From: Pseudomonas costantinii
GTDB taxonomy: Bacteria > Pseudomonadota > Gammaproteobacteria > Pseudomonadales > Pseudomonadaceae
NCBI RefSeq assembly: GCF_001870435.1
Contig: NZ_MDDR01000025.1
Span: 163,572 to 227,571, forward strand
Direction: 5' to 3'
Length of the DNA: 64,000 nucleotides
A model generated the notes under the pieces. The model did not search any database. It saw only the letters and a program-made list of their open reading frames with translations, and was not told the origin of the DNA. Position numbers and translations under genes: made by a program. Positions 1-10,859 of this stretch are shown here, piece by piece. Positions within the stretch are counted from its first letter, which is position 1, and each line of letters starts with the position of its first letter.

Positions 1-279
1 CGCGCCGGCTTCGGCCCGGTGCAAGCCAGCTCTTCTGGTGCCACTGCCTGGATCGACGGCTTCCTGCAAGTGCGCGACCGCCCGCTGGCTGAAGTGATCG
101 ATGCGTTGCGCCCTTATCACAATGGCGTGCTGCGCCTGGACCCAGCCGTGGCCGGGTTGCGCGTCAGTGGCCTGTATCGCCTCGACAACCCCCAGCAAAT
201 CCTCGACACCCTGGCGCGCACCTTGCCCATCCACATCACCCGACGCACCGGCTTGTGGGTGACCGTCAGTGCCACGTGA
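1..279 (+). CDS. FecR-type sigma regulator, 3' end only
   Basis: The open frame runs in from the left edge and stops at 277-279, so only about 92 C-terminal residues are visible. The sequence has the look of the FecR periplasmic C-terminus: a stretch with LAEVIDALRPYHNG, then VSGLYRLDNPQQ and a final strand with LPIHITRRTGLWVTV. In the family, FecR spans the inner membrane and relays the loaded state of a TonB-dependent receptor to an ECF sigma factor encoded just upstream. Its place directly before a receptor that carries an N-terminal signalling domain supports this. The sigma gene itself would lie left of the window. Identification is good for family, not for substrate. Confidence 0.8.
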   Translation, partial: RAGFGPVQASSSGATAWIDGFLQVRDRPLAEVIDALRPYHNGVLRLDPAVAGLRVSGLYRLDNPQQILDTLARTLPIHITRRTGLWVTVSAT

Positions 280-296
280 GCCACAGATGAACGTGC

Positions 297-401
297 GTAG
301 CAGCTGTCGAGCTTTAGTGAGGCTGCGTAGGGGCCACCTCGCTGTATCTGTTAGACCCAGTCGCCTGCATCGCAGCCTCGCTAAAGCTCGACAGCTCCTA
401 C
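297..401. repeat. Inverted pair of Pseudomonas repeats
   Basis: Two arms of about 31 bases (297-327 and 371-401) are near-perfect reverse complements sharing the core CAGCTGTCGAGCTTTAG. The 43-base centre is unrelated. The same element recurs at 34131-34242 and half of it at 59069-59100. It sits between the FecR end and the receptor gene and may act as transcript-stabilising hairpin or attenuator. Confidence 0.8.
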
Positions 402-523
402 GGGGAGTTGGGCGTTCTAAGGACATAACCAAACGATCTGCAAGTTTTCCTCCCGCCATCCCACATCACTCCCGTAAGCGCTGCGGGGAGCAGCGTTCTC
501 GAGTTTCCTTGGGGGGAGCCAAC

Positions 524-3166
<2,643 letters not shown>

Positions 3167-3253
3167 GAAAACTTGAAGAACACACCGGTCCAGTGTGGGA
3201 GAGGCGGTGCCCACTTTGGATCTGCTTGGAACCGAATCACCAAGAGGCTACAC

Positions 3254-4267
3254 ATGAAAACAATTAAAAACCTGCTCGGTGGCTCGCTGCTGGCACTGAC
3301 CATCCTGGCCCAACCAGCCCCCGCCGCCGAGGCGGTCAAACCGATCCACTTCGGTGACATCACTTGGGAAAGCGGCAGCCTGATCACCGAAGTGCTGCGC
3401 CTGATCGTCGAGAAAGGCTACGGCCTGCCCACTGACACCTTGCCCGGCAGCACCGTGAGCCTGGAAGCCGCCCTGGCCAAGGACGACATCCAGGTGATCG
3501 GCGAAGAGTGGGCCGGGCGCAGTCCCGCGTGGGTCAAGGCCGAGAGCGAAGGCAAAGTGTTTGGCCTGGGCGACACGGTCAAGGGCGCCACCGAAGGCTG
3601 GTGGGTACCCGAATATGTGATCAAGGGCGACGCGACACGCGGCATTAAACCCTTGGCGCCAGACCTGAAATCGGTGGCTGATCTGGCGCGCTACAAGGAC
3701 GTGTTCCGCGACCCTGAAGACCCCACCAAAGGCCGTTTCCTCAACAGCCCCACTGGCTGGACTTCGGAAATCGTCAACAGTCAGAAACTCAAGGCTTACA
3801 CACTGACCGACAGCTTCGTCAACTTCCGCACCGGCTCCGGCGCGGCGCTGGATGCTGAAGTGGCGTCGTCGATCCGACGCGGCAAACCGGTGCTGTTCTA
3901 CTACTGGTCGCCGACCCCGCTGCTGGGCCGCTTCAAGTTGATCAAACTGGAAGAGCCGCCGTTTAACGCAGAAGCCTGGAAAACCTTGTCCGACGCGAAA
4001 AACCCTAACCCGCAAGGCACTCGCTCGATGCCTGCGCGCTTGGCAATTGGCGTGTCTGCACCGTTTAAGGCGCAGTACCCGCAACTGGTGAGCTTCTTTG
4101 AAAAAGTCGACCTGCCGATCGACCTGCTCAACGGCATCCTCGGTGAAATGAGCGAGAAGCGTCAGCCACCACGCCAAGTGGCTGAAGCGTTCCTCAAAGA
4201 GCAGCCGCAGGTTTGGCAGCAGTGGGTGCCGGCGGATGTGGCGGCCAAGGTCAAGGGAGCGCTCTGA
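3254..4267 (+). CDS. Betaine-type (OpuAC) periplasmic binding protein
   Basis: Secreted binding protein of 337 residues with a signal peptide cut near APAAEA. The body matches the OpuAC family that binds glycine betaine, proline betaine, choline or related quaternary amines: GDITWESGSLITEVLRLIVEKGYG near the N-terminus, VIGEEWAGRSPAW, WWVPEYVI, and FYYWSPTPLLGRF near residue 220, where aromatic residues typically make a cation-pi box. The start at 3254 follows AAGAGGCTACAC. It begins 87 bases after the receptor gene and its stop overlaps the next start (TGATG). No permease or ATPase gene is nearby, so either it feeds a distant ABC transporter or it hands substrate from the TonB receptor into the periplasm. 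Confidence 0.85.
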   Translation: MKTIKNLLGGSLLALTILAQPAPAAEAVKPIHFGDITWESGSLITEVLRLIVEKGYGLPTDTLPGSTVSLEAALAKDDIQVIGEEWAGRSPAWVKAESEGKVFGLGDTVKGATEGWWVPEYVIKGDATRGIKPLAPDLKSVADLARYKDVFRDPEDPTKGRFLNSPTGWTSEIVNSQKLKAYTLTDSFVNFRTGSGAALDAEVASSIRRGKPVLFYYWSPTPLLGRFKLIKLEEPPFNAEAWKTLSDAKNPNPQGTRSMPARLAIGVSAPFKAQYPQLVSFFEKVDLPIDLLNGILGEMSEKRQPPRQVAEAFLKEQPQVWQQWVPADVAAKVKGAL

Positions 4268-5193
4268 TGCTGAAATTTATTGCTGGCGCTGTTCTGTCGA
4301 TGGTCGCAGGCCACGTGCTGGCGGCCGAACCTTCCACCTTGCGCATCGGCTACCAGAAAAGCTCGGTGAGCATGGTGCTGGCCCGTGAGCACAAGCTCTT
4401 CGAAGAGGGGCTGCCCGGCACTCAGGTGCAGTGGATCGAATTCCTCGGCGGCCCGCCGCTGATCGAAGCGCTGAATGGCGGCAGCCTGGACATCGGCAAT
4501 ATCGGCGACATCCCGCCGATCTTCGCCCAGGCCGCCGGTATCGACTTGCAGTACATCGCCGTCGAGCCTAACGAAGGCAAAACCGAAGCGGTGTTGGTGC
4601 CCAAAAACAGCCCCGTGCAAACCGTGGCTGAACTCAAGGGCAAGCGCGTGGCGCTGCTCAAGGGCTCCAGCGCCCACAACCTGTTCCTCAAAAGCCTGCT
4701 GCGCGCCGGCTTGCAGTGGAAGGATGTAGACGTGGTGTACCTGTCGCCGTCCGACGGGCGTGCCGCGTTTGAACAAGGCAAGGTGGACGCCTGGGTGGTG
4801 TGGGACCCGTACTACTCGGCCGCCGTGGTCGACGGTTCTGCACGCTTGCTGGGGGATGGCCAAGGCCTCAACCCCGCGGGCAGTTTCTTCGTCGCCAGCA
4901 GCCCATTTGCCAAGCAACACCCGCACGCCATTGCCGCGATTATCAAGACCCTGGGCAAGGCACAGCGCCTGTCCCTCGACCAACCCGAGGAAAGCATCGC
5001 GCTGATGGCCAAGACCCTGGGGCTGCAACCGGCGGTGGTGAAAAGCTACTTCGAACACCGCTCACCCGCACCGATTCGCCCGCTGGAAGCCATCGACATT
5101 GCCAACCAACAACGCACCGCCGACCTGTTTTTCGCCAACGGCCTGATCCCGAAAAAGGTCGATGTGCAGCAGATCGTGTTCAAGGCCCCGTAA
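4267..5193 (+). CDS. Sulfonate-type (SsuA-like) binding protein
   Basis: Secreted binding protein of 308 residues with signal peptide ending VLAAEP. It has the SsuA/TauA/NMT1 fold markers: LRIGYQKSS at the start of the mature chain, EFLGGPPLIEALNGGSLDIGNIGDIPPIFAQAAG, GKRVALLKGSSAHNLF, and AWVVWDPYYSAAV near residue 180. Family members bind aliphatic sulfonates, taurine or small heterocycles and normally work with an SsuBC permease, which is absent here. The start overlaps the stop of the betaine-type protein by one base, so the two are translated as a pair. The operon therefore carries two binding proteins of different superfamily branches and no membrane transporter beyond the outer-membrane receptor. 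Confidence 0.87.
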   Translation: MLKFIAGAVLSMVAGHVLAAEPSTLRIGYQKSSVSMVLAREHKLFEEGLPGTQVQWIEFLGGPPLIEALNGGSLDIGNIGDIPPIFAQAAGIDLQYIAVEPNEGKTEAVLVPKNSPVQTVAELKGKRVALLKGSSAHNLFLKSLLRAGLQWKDVDVVYLSPSDGRAAFEQGKVDAWVVWDPYYSAAVVDGSARLLGDGQGLNPAGSFFVASSPFAKQHPHAIAAIIKTLGKAQRLSLDQPEESIALMAKTLGLQPAVVKSYFEHRSPAPIRPLEAIDIANQQRTADLFFANGLIPKKVDVQQIVFKAP

Positions 5194-5212
5194 CCCCATC
5201 AGTGAGCAGACC

Positions 5213-6217
5213 ATGCAACCGATCTACATCGACTTTCTCAACGGCCTGGACATCGAAGAACTGGGCTTAAGCAACGACGAAATCCTCACCGCGATTGAAG
5301 CCAGCCTGGCTATCCAGGGCCGGGGCGAGGCGGTGATTGAGCCGCGCACCCATCTGATTCCTGGCGGTGAAATCAACGGTCACTTCAACGTGTTGCGCGG
5401 TGTGCTCGGCGGCGATATCGGCTACGCCGGGGTCAAGGTCGTGGGGGACTTTGTCGACAACTACCGCAAGGGGTTGCCATCTGAACTGGCCATTCTCAAC
5501 CTGCTGGACCCGGCCACGGGCATTCCCAAGGCCATCCTCGACGCTTCGGCGATCACCGATATGCGCACCGGCGCGGTCACCGCCATCGGCGCCAAATACC
5601 TGGCCCGGCCCGACAGTAAAGTGCTGGCGCACATCGGCGCGCGCGGCACCGCTTACTGGAACGTGCGGCTGCTGGACCACCTGTTCGACTTCGAGGAAAT
5701 CCGCGTGCACTCGCGCCGCAGCGAAAGCCGCGAAGCCTTCGCCGAACGCCTGCGCCGCGACCTTGGCAAACCGGTGATTGTCACCGACGACTGGGAATCC
5801 ACCGTGCGCGGCGCCGATATCGTGGTCGAGGCCTCGCGCCTGGATCAGCCCGCGCCGTTGTTGCGCACCGACTGGATCAAGCCCGGCGCCTTTGTGGTGC
5901 CCTACGGCACCATGAGCGCGGTGGAATTGTCGCTGACCGACATCATGAGCAAGCTGGTGGTGGACGATTGGGGGCAATGCAAAGGCGGTCTGTTTGGCGC
6001 ATTGCGCGCCCATGTCGACGCCGGAAAGCTCAGTGCCGAGACCCTGCATGCCGAGCTTGGGCAGATTGTCGCCGGCTTGAAAAGCGGTCGGGAAAACCCG
6101 CAAGAAACCATCCTGTTCTGGCACCGAGGCTTGAGCCTCAGTGATATCGCTCTGGGCCATGCGCTGCTGGAGAAAGCCAAGCGCTCAGGTGTTGGGCAGC
6201 GGTTGCGTTGGGCATGA
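5213..6217 (+). CDS. Ornithine cyclodeaminase/mu-crystallin family enzyme
   Basis: Cytoplasmic protein of 334 residues, no signal peptide. Features of the OCD/mu-crystallin/SbnB/opine dehydrogenase superfamily are visible: GGDIGYAGVKVVGDF (lysine of the substrate site), LDPATGIPKAILDASAITDMRTGA, and a nucleotide loop written AHIGARGTA in place of the usual GxGxxA. Family members use NAD(P) to deaminate, cyclise or reduce amino or imino acids. It starts 20 bases after the second binding protein and ends in an ATGA overlap with the lyase gene, so both enzymes are almost certainly co-translated. The exact reaction cannot be read from sequence; ketimine or imine reductase activity is an alternative to cyclodeaminase. 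Confidence 0.8.
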   Translation: MQPIYIDFLNGLDIEELGLSNDEILTAIEASLAIQGRGEAVIEPRTHLIPGGEINGHFNVLRGVLGGDIGYAGVKVVGDFVDNYRKGLPSELAILNLLDPATGIPKAILDASAITDMRTGAVTAIGAKYLARPDSKVLAHIGARGTAYWNVRLLDHLFDFEEIRVHSRRSESREAFAERLRRDLGKPVIVTDDWESTVRGADIVVEASRLDQPAPLLRTDWIKPGAFVVPYGTMSAVELSLTDIMSKLVVDDWGQCKGGLFGALRAHVDAGKLSAETLHAELGQIVAGLKSGRENPQETILFWHRGLSLSDIALGHALLEKAKRSGVGQRLRWA

Positions 6218-7608
6218 TTCATTTCGATCCCCAAGGCCTGACACTCGCGGATTTGCTGGCGATTGCCCGCCAGGAAGCACCGACGGACTTCACCGCGCAG
6301 GCCCGCCAACGCATCGATGAAGGCCACCAGTTGCTGGTGAAGCTCGCGGCTGAAGGCACGCCGATTTATGGCGTCACCACCGGCCTCGGGGCGGCGGTGG
6401 ATACGCCGGTGGTGCCAGTGCAGGCGAGCATTCCGTTGGGGCGTGCAGTGGGCGTTGGGCGTTTGGCGAATCGACAGGAGCTGCGCGCGATCACGGCTGC
6501 ACGCTTGGCGGGGTTGGCCCAGGGCCGTTCGGGCATTTCGCCGAGAGCGGCGGATGCGTTGTTGGCGTTGCTCAACGCAGGCACAGAACCGCCAGTGCCG
6601 CTGCTCGGCTCATTGGGTGAGAGTGACCTGGCACCGTTGGCACACCTGAGTTTGGCGTTGTCCGTACCATTAAGCGGCAAAGATGGCCTGGCGCTGGTGT
6701 CGGCGAATTCGGCGAGTGTCGGTCTCGGCGCGTTGCTGGTGGCCGAGGCGCAGCAGGTGTTGGACGCTTTGTTGGCGGCGCTGGCGTTATCGTGCGAAGG
6801 CTATCGAGCCAATCTCAGTCCCTTTCAGCCGTGGGCTTCACGCTTGCGGCCGGCGCCTGGGCAAACCAAACAATCGGCGGCGCTGTTGCAACTGCTTGAG
6901 GGCGGTGAATTGGCGGACGGCCCACGCCGCTTGCAGGACCCGTTGAGCTTCCGCTGTGCCACGGTAGTTCAGGGCGCAGCGCAACAGGCGTTGCAACAGC
7001 TGCATGAATTGGTCGAGTTGGAGTTGCGCAGTGGTGCGGATAACCCGGCGTTGATCAGCGAAGAATCATTGGTATTGGCCACGGCCAATTTCGACAGCAC
7101 GCATCTGGCGCTGGCCGCCGAAGGGTTGGGCTTGGCACTCAATCGAGTTGCCGCGTGCAGTGCGGAGAGAATTGCCAAGTTGCTATCGCCAGCCTCCAGC
7201 GATTTGCCGCGCTTTCTGATCACCCAACCGGGTCATGTCGGGATGGCTGCCTTACAGCGCACGAGCTCGGCGTTGGTCGCGGAAATCGGCCATTTGGCCA
7301 ACCCGTTGCCGGCAGTGAGCGTGCCGGTGGCAGATCGTGTGGAAGACTACGCCGGACAGGCTCTGGCGGTGGTCGACAAGACCCGTCGTTTGGCCGAGCG
7401 GGTGTTGTGGCTGGTCAGCATTGAACTGATCGTCGCCGCGCAAGCGGTGGATCTGCGCGGTGCGCTGCGATTGGGGCAGGGCGTTCGGCAGGTTCATAAC
7501 TTCGTGCGCAGCCAGGTCGCCTATCTGGACCAGGATCGCTCAGGCTCGGTGGATGTGTTGGCGCTGAGCGCTTTCATCACCGATGGCCACCTGAAACCCA
7601 TTCTTTAA
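6214..7608 (+). CDS. Histidine ammonia-lyase homologue without MIO triad
   Basis: Protein of 464 residues of the aromatic amino acid lyase (HutH/PAL) family. The N-terminal tyrosine loop is kept (YGVTTGLG, Tyr about 52), as are DPLSFRC and GADNPAL. At residues 132-144, where the family reads G-S-x-G-A-S-G-D-L-A-P-L-A-H and Ala-Ser-Gly cyclises into the MIO electrophile, this protein reads GSLGESDLAPLAH: one residue is missing and Ala/Gly are gone. The reading frame is intact, so it is not a frameshift. The C-terminal catalytic region is also changed (RVEDYAGQ). Known MIO-less relatives include ergothionase, which eliminates trimethylamine; that analogy and the betaine-type binding protein suggest a quaternary-amine substrate, but this is inference. 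The start overlaps the previous gene by four bases. Confidence 0.8.
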   Translation: MIHFDPQGLTLADLLAIARQEAPTDFTAQARQRIDEGHQLLVKLAAEGTPIYGVTTGLGAAVDTPVVPVQASIPLGRAVGVGRLANRQELRAITAARLAGLAQGRSGISPRAADALLALLNAGTEPPVPLLGSLGESDLAPLAHLSLALSVPLSGKDGLALVSANSASVGLGALLVAEAQQVLDALLAALALSCEGYRANLSPFQPWASRLRPAPGQTKQSAALLQLLEGGELADGPRRLQDPLSFRCATVVQGAAQQALQQLHELVELELRSGADNPALISEESLVLATANFDSTHLALAAEGLGLALNRVAACSAERIAKLLSPASSDLPRFLITQPGHVGMAALQRTSSALVAEIGHLANPLPAVSVPVADRVEDYAGQALAVVDKTRRLAERVLWLVSIELIVAAQAVDLRGALRLGQGVRQVHNFVRSQVAYLDQDRSGSVDVLALSAFITDGHLKPIL

Positions 7609-7621
7609 GTCGATCAAGATC

Positions 7622-7672
7622 AAATGTGGGAGCGAGCAAGTCGAGTCGTCGCACCGCCCCTCCCACATGTTT
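7622..7672. repeat. REP-like hairpin
   Basis: AAATGTGGGAG at the left is mirrored by CTCCCACATGTTT at the right with a GC-rich unrelated centre. It lies between two convergent genes (lyase and GST) and could serve both as a transcript end. Same family as 24953-24989 and 32342-32373. Confidence 0.75.
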
Positions 7673-7686
7673 AACTGCATTTCAGG

Positions 7687-8289
7687 TCATGGGTTCTCGG
7701 CAGCCAGTGCGGCTAGTACAGCAGGCCGCCCACCCACCCGCTGCTGAAACGCATCCAACGCAGGCCACTCACGCAGATCGATATCGTGAAACGCCGCCCA
7801 GCGCAGCACCACAAACAGATACGCATCCGCCACCGAGTACTGCGAACCCAGCAAATAATCCTGGCGCTCCAACGTCTGCACCAGAATCGCGAAGCGCTTG
7901 AACAACGTAGCCTTGAACATTTCCCGCACATCGCCCTGGATCGCGCCGTTGAAGAAGACCGCCAGGCCACCATGAATCTCGCTGGCGATAAAGTTCAGCG
8001 ATTCCTGCAAGCGCACGCGCTCCCAACTACCATTAGCCGGGGCCAGGTGAGCATCCGGTTTCAGGTCGGCCAGGTATTGCAGGATCGCGCTGGCCTCGGT
8101 CAGCACTTCACCATTGTCCAACTGCAACGCCGCCACGTAGCCCTTAGGGTTTATTTGCAGGAAGTCTTCGCCGTTGGCGGTGGTTTTGGCCTGGTTATTC
8201 ACCAGCACCAAGTCGAACGGCAGCGCCAATTCCCGCAGTACGATATGCGGGGCGAGGGAACAGGCGTTTGGGAAGAAATACAGTTTCAT
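7687..8289 (-). CDS. Glutathione S-transferase, beta-class like
   Basis: Cytosolic protein of 200 residues. The N-terminal thioredoxin-like domain begins MKLYFFPNACSLAPHIVLREL; the Cys at position 10 followed by Ser-Leu-Ala-Pro is the mark of bacterial beta-class GSTs. LQINPKGYVAAL carries the cis-proline loop (valine-alanine variant) and EASAILQYLAD the glutathione contact Glu-Ala/Ser pair. The helical C-terminal domain has the SVADAYLFVVLRW folding motif. Members conjugate glutathione to electrophiles or reduce disulfides. Convergent to the lyase gene, and head to head with the LysR gene at 8386, which may regulate it. Confidence 0.9.
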   Translation of the reverse strand: MKLYFFPNACSLAPHIVLRELALPFDLVLVNNQAKTTANGEDFLQINPKGYVAALQLDNGEVLTEASAILQYLADLKPDAHLAPANGSWERVRLQESLNFIASEIHGGLAVFFNGAIQGDVREMFKATLFKRFAILVQTLERQDYLLGSQYSVADAYLFVVLRWAAFHDIDLREWPALDAFQQRVGGRPAVLAALAAENP

Positions 8290-8385
8290 CGGGGGCAGCT
8301 CCGTGGGATTTGCGCCAGTCTCGCGGGCATGGCACCTTGCGTAAAATTAAACGTTCAGACCCCTGCCATAAGGACAGCTACTGCC

Positions 8386-9255
8386 ATGATGAACCTGATG
8401 CATTGGCGCTTGCTGGTGGCCGTGGCCGATCACGGCAGCATTACCGCCGCCGCCGAGCGTGTAGGCATGACTCAATCCGCCGCTAGCCAGGCCATGGCCG
8501 GTATGGAAGCGACGCTGGGTGCGCAACTGTTTACCCGTGAGCCACGCAAGACGTTGCCCACTGCCCTGGGGCTGAGTGTGGTTGAACAGGCGCGGGTGAT
8601 GCTCGGCGCCTTACAGGCGATTCGCAGCACCGTGGACGAAGCCAAGCCCATGCTGCGTGGGAGTCTGCGCATTGCCAGTTTCCCCGTGGTGCTGGCGACG
8701 TTTCTGACGCCGCTGTTACAGCGTTTCGCGCAGCTTTATCCCGGCATCGAGGTCACCACCCTGGATGTCACGGACAACGAAGTGCTCACCCTGCTCGACG
8801 CCGACCTGATCGACCTGGGCGTGGTGCTCAACCCTAAGCCCGAGCGCAATGCCACGGTATTGGGGCGGGACTTCTGGGTGGCGGTGCTGCCGGTGGACCA
8901 TCCGTTGGCGCAGCGCCGGGCCGATGCCAGCGTGTCGTTTGAGGAATTACTTGAGCAACCCTTTGTGCTCGCCACTGGCGGCTGCACCGCCAACGCCCGC
9001 AGCCTAGGGGCTGCAGCGGGACTGACCCTGCGTGATATTCGCGTGGAGGTGCGTGAATGGAACAGCGCCTTTAGCCTGGTGCGCGAAGGCGTCGGTGTCA
9101 CGCTGGTGCCGGAAATGGCCCTGCCGGCCCAGCGTAATGGCCTGCGCGTGATGCCGCTGAGCGTGCCACTGCACCGTGAGTTTGCCTTGGTCGGCTCGCC
9201 AACCCGTCTCCCTTCAGCCGCCGCCTGTGCATTGTTAAAAATGCTGGCTGATTAG
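8386..9255 (+). CDS. LysR-family transcriptional regulator
   Basis: Regulator of 289 residues. The N-terminal winged helix (about 5-64) has the LysR pattern DHGSITAAAERVGMTQSAASQ; the rest is a two-lobed effector domain (LRIASFPVVLATFLTPLL onward). Start at 8386 follows AAGGACAG; the frame stays open upstream but without a comparable site and overlapping the GST. It is divergent from the GST gene with 96 bases between, a usual arrangement for a LysR regulator and its target. Effector not predictable. Confidence 0.9.
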   Translation: MMNLMHWRLLVAVADHGSITAAAERVGMTQSAASQAMAGMEATLGAQLFTREPRKTLPTALGLSVVEQARVMLGALQAIRSTVDEAKPMLRGSLRIASFPVVLATFLTPLLQRFAQLYPGIEVTTLDVTDNEVLTLLDADLIDLGVVLNPKPERNATVLGRDFWVAVLPVDHPLAQRRADASVSFEELLEQPFVLATGGCTANARSLGAAAGLTLRDIRVEVREWNSAFSLVREGVGVTLVPEMALPAQRNGLRVMPLSVPLHREFALVGSPTRLPSAAACALLKMLAD

Positions 9256-9422
9256 TGGCCTTGCATAGCGCCAAGCCCTGTCTATGCTCACCCAGAACCG
9301 TTGATGACGTTTGACATATGAAGCGTTTCGGATGGTTATTTCCCCAAGAAGGTTTGCCAGCAATATCCAACAAATGAATGGAATGCGCCTTCGAGGCGCC
9401 GGGAATCAAGGGTGATCTGACC

Positions 9423-10742
9423 ATGTTTAACCGCCAGCACAAATCCGACCTGCAAGAAATCGAACGTTTCTCCTGTGCACTCACTGAGGCCAACGCCAAA
9501 CTTGCTGCGATTAACCGTTCAATGGCGATGATCGAGTTCGACCGCACGGGCGTGATCCTCGATGCCAACGACAATTTCTGCAAAACCATGGGCTACAGCG
9601 TCGAGGAGATTCGCGGCAAACATCACCGGGTCTTTTGCGAAGAGGCCTACACCCACACCGACGCCTACGCCAAGTTGTGGCGTGACCTGGCGCGCGGCGA
9701 AGCCATCAGCGGCACCTTTATGCGCTTGAACAAGCGCGGTCAGGAAGTATGGCTTGAGGCCAGCTACATGCCGGTGTTGGACAGCCAAAACCAGGTGCGG
9801 AGCGTGATTAAAGTGGCGTCGGACATTACCGCGCGGGTCCACCATGAGCACGAGAACCAGAGCCTGATCGATGCCATCGGCCGCTCCATGGCAGTGATCG
9901 AATTCAACCCTCAGGGCCAGATCCTCAATGCCAACGAAAACTTCCTGCGTACCGTGCAGTACTCGAAGGAAGAAATCATTGGCCAGCACCACAGCATGTT
10001 CTGCCATCGCAGCGAAGTGGAGTCACCGGCGTACAAGGCGTTCTGGGCCTCGCTGAACCGCGGCGAATATCACTCACACCGCTTTGAGCGCAAAAACAAA
10101 TACGGCAAAACCCTGTTTTTGGAGGCTTCCTATAACCCAATCTTCGACACCAATGGGCGTCTGTACAAAGTGGTGAAGTTCGCCAGCGACATCACCGACC
10201 AGGTCACCACCCTGCGTACCGCCGCCGACTCGGCCCACGCTACCTCGGTACAAAACGACGCTTGCGCGCGCAAAGGCTCGGAGGTAGTGCAGCAAACGGT
10301 GCAGATCATCGAAGAGATTTCCCACGACCTGAACCAGGCAGCAGTGAGTATCGACGCGGTGAGCAAGCAGTCGGACATCATTGGCGCCATCGTGCAGACC
10401 ATCCGCAGCATCGCCGAACAAACCAACATGCTGGCGCTCAACGCGGCGATTGAAGCGGCGCGGGCAGGTGAGCACGGGCGCGGGTTTGCGGTGGTGGCAG
10501 ATGAAGTGCGCAGCCTTGCGGCGCGGACCAGCCAGGCGACGGTGGAGATTGTCGATGTGGTGCGCAAGAACCACGACTTGTCAGTGAGCGCGGTCTCGAG
10601 CATGCAGTCGAGCTTGAGCCGCACGGGGCTGGGGGTGGAGCTGGCGAATGAGGCGGGGCAGGTGATCCTGGAGATTCAGGAAGGGTCACGGCATGTGGTG
10701 GATGCGATCAGTCAGTTCAATTCGACGTTGCAATTGCAGTAG
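9423..10742 (+). CDS. PAS-PAS chemoreceptor-like protein (BdlA type)
   Basis: Soluble protein of 439 residues with no membrane segment. Two PAS domains (about 25-145 and 150-270) each read SMAxIEF...GxILxAN.NF, followed by C-termini of PAC type (YNPIFD...VVKFASDIT). A short methyl-accepting signalling domain follows, with the conserved hairpin tip [34 protein letters not shown]. This layout and size fit P. aeruginosa BdlA, which senses internal cues and drives biofilm dispersion; that role is inference. It is single-gene, with a hairpin after the stop. A paralogue of exactly the same length lies at 44888-46207. Confidence 0.88.
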   Translation: MFNRQHKSDLQEIERFSCALTEANAKLAAINRSMAMIEFDRTGVILDANDNFCKTMGYSVEEIRGKHHRVFCEEAYTHTDAYAKLWRDLARGEAISGTFMRLNKRGQEVWLEASYMPVLDSQNQVRSVIKVASDITARVHHEHENQSLIDAIGRSMAVIEFNPQGQILNANENFLRTVQYSKEEIIGQHHSMFCHRSEVESPAYKAFWASLNRGEYHSHRFERKNKYGKTLFLEASYNPIFDTNGRLYKVVKFASDITDQVTTLRTAADSAHATSVQNDACARKGSEVVQQTVQIIEEISHDLNQAAVSIDAVSKQSDIIGAIVQTIRSIAEQTNMLALNAAIEAARAGEHGRGFAVVADEVRSLAARTSQATVEIVDVVRKNHDLSVSAVSSMQSSLSRTGLGVELANEAGQVILEIQEGSRHVVDAISQFNSTLQLQ

Positions 10743-10752
10743 GCGTCTTGTC

Positions 10753-10783
10753 GCTCGCTGTCGGTACAGGGTCGGCAGCGAGC
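10753..10783 (+). terminator. Possible terminator hairpin
   Basis: GCTCGCTG at 10753-10760 pairs with CAGCGAGC at 10776-10783 just after the stop of the PAS chemoreceptor gene; only a short TTT follows, so termination strength is doubtful. Confidence 0.4.
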
Positions 10784-10859
10784 TTTGCGATTAACCCTAC
10801 AGATCGGTTCCAAGGGGGGGCGTATAAAACTCAGGTTTATTCACTGAGTAGGACTAACT

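Noticed and set aside
269..523. Upstream extension of the receptor frame to 269
   Set aside because: It crosses a repeat and would bury the signal peptide; GTG 524 has a strong ribosome site and a proper signal sequence.
5213..6217. OCD enzyme as proof of a staphyloferrin/opine metallophore synthesis cluster
   Set aside because: No synthetase or aminobutyrate-transferase gene is adjacent; the lyase and binding proteins suit uptake and breakdown better.
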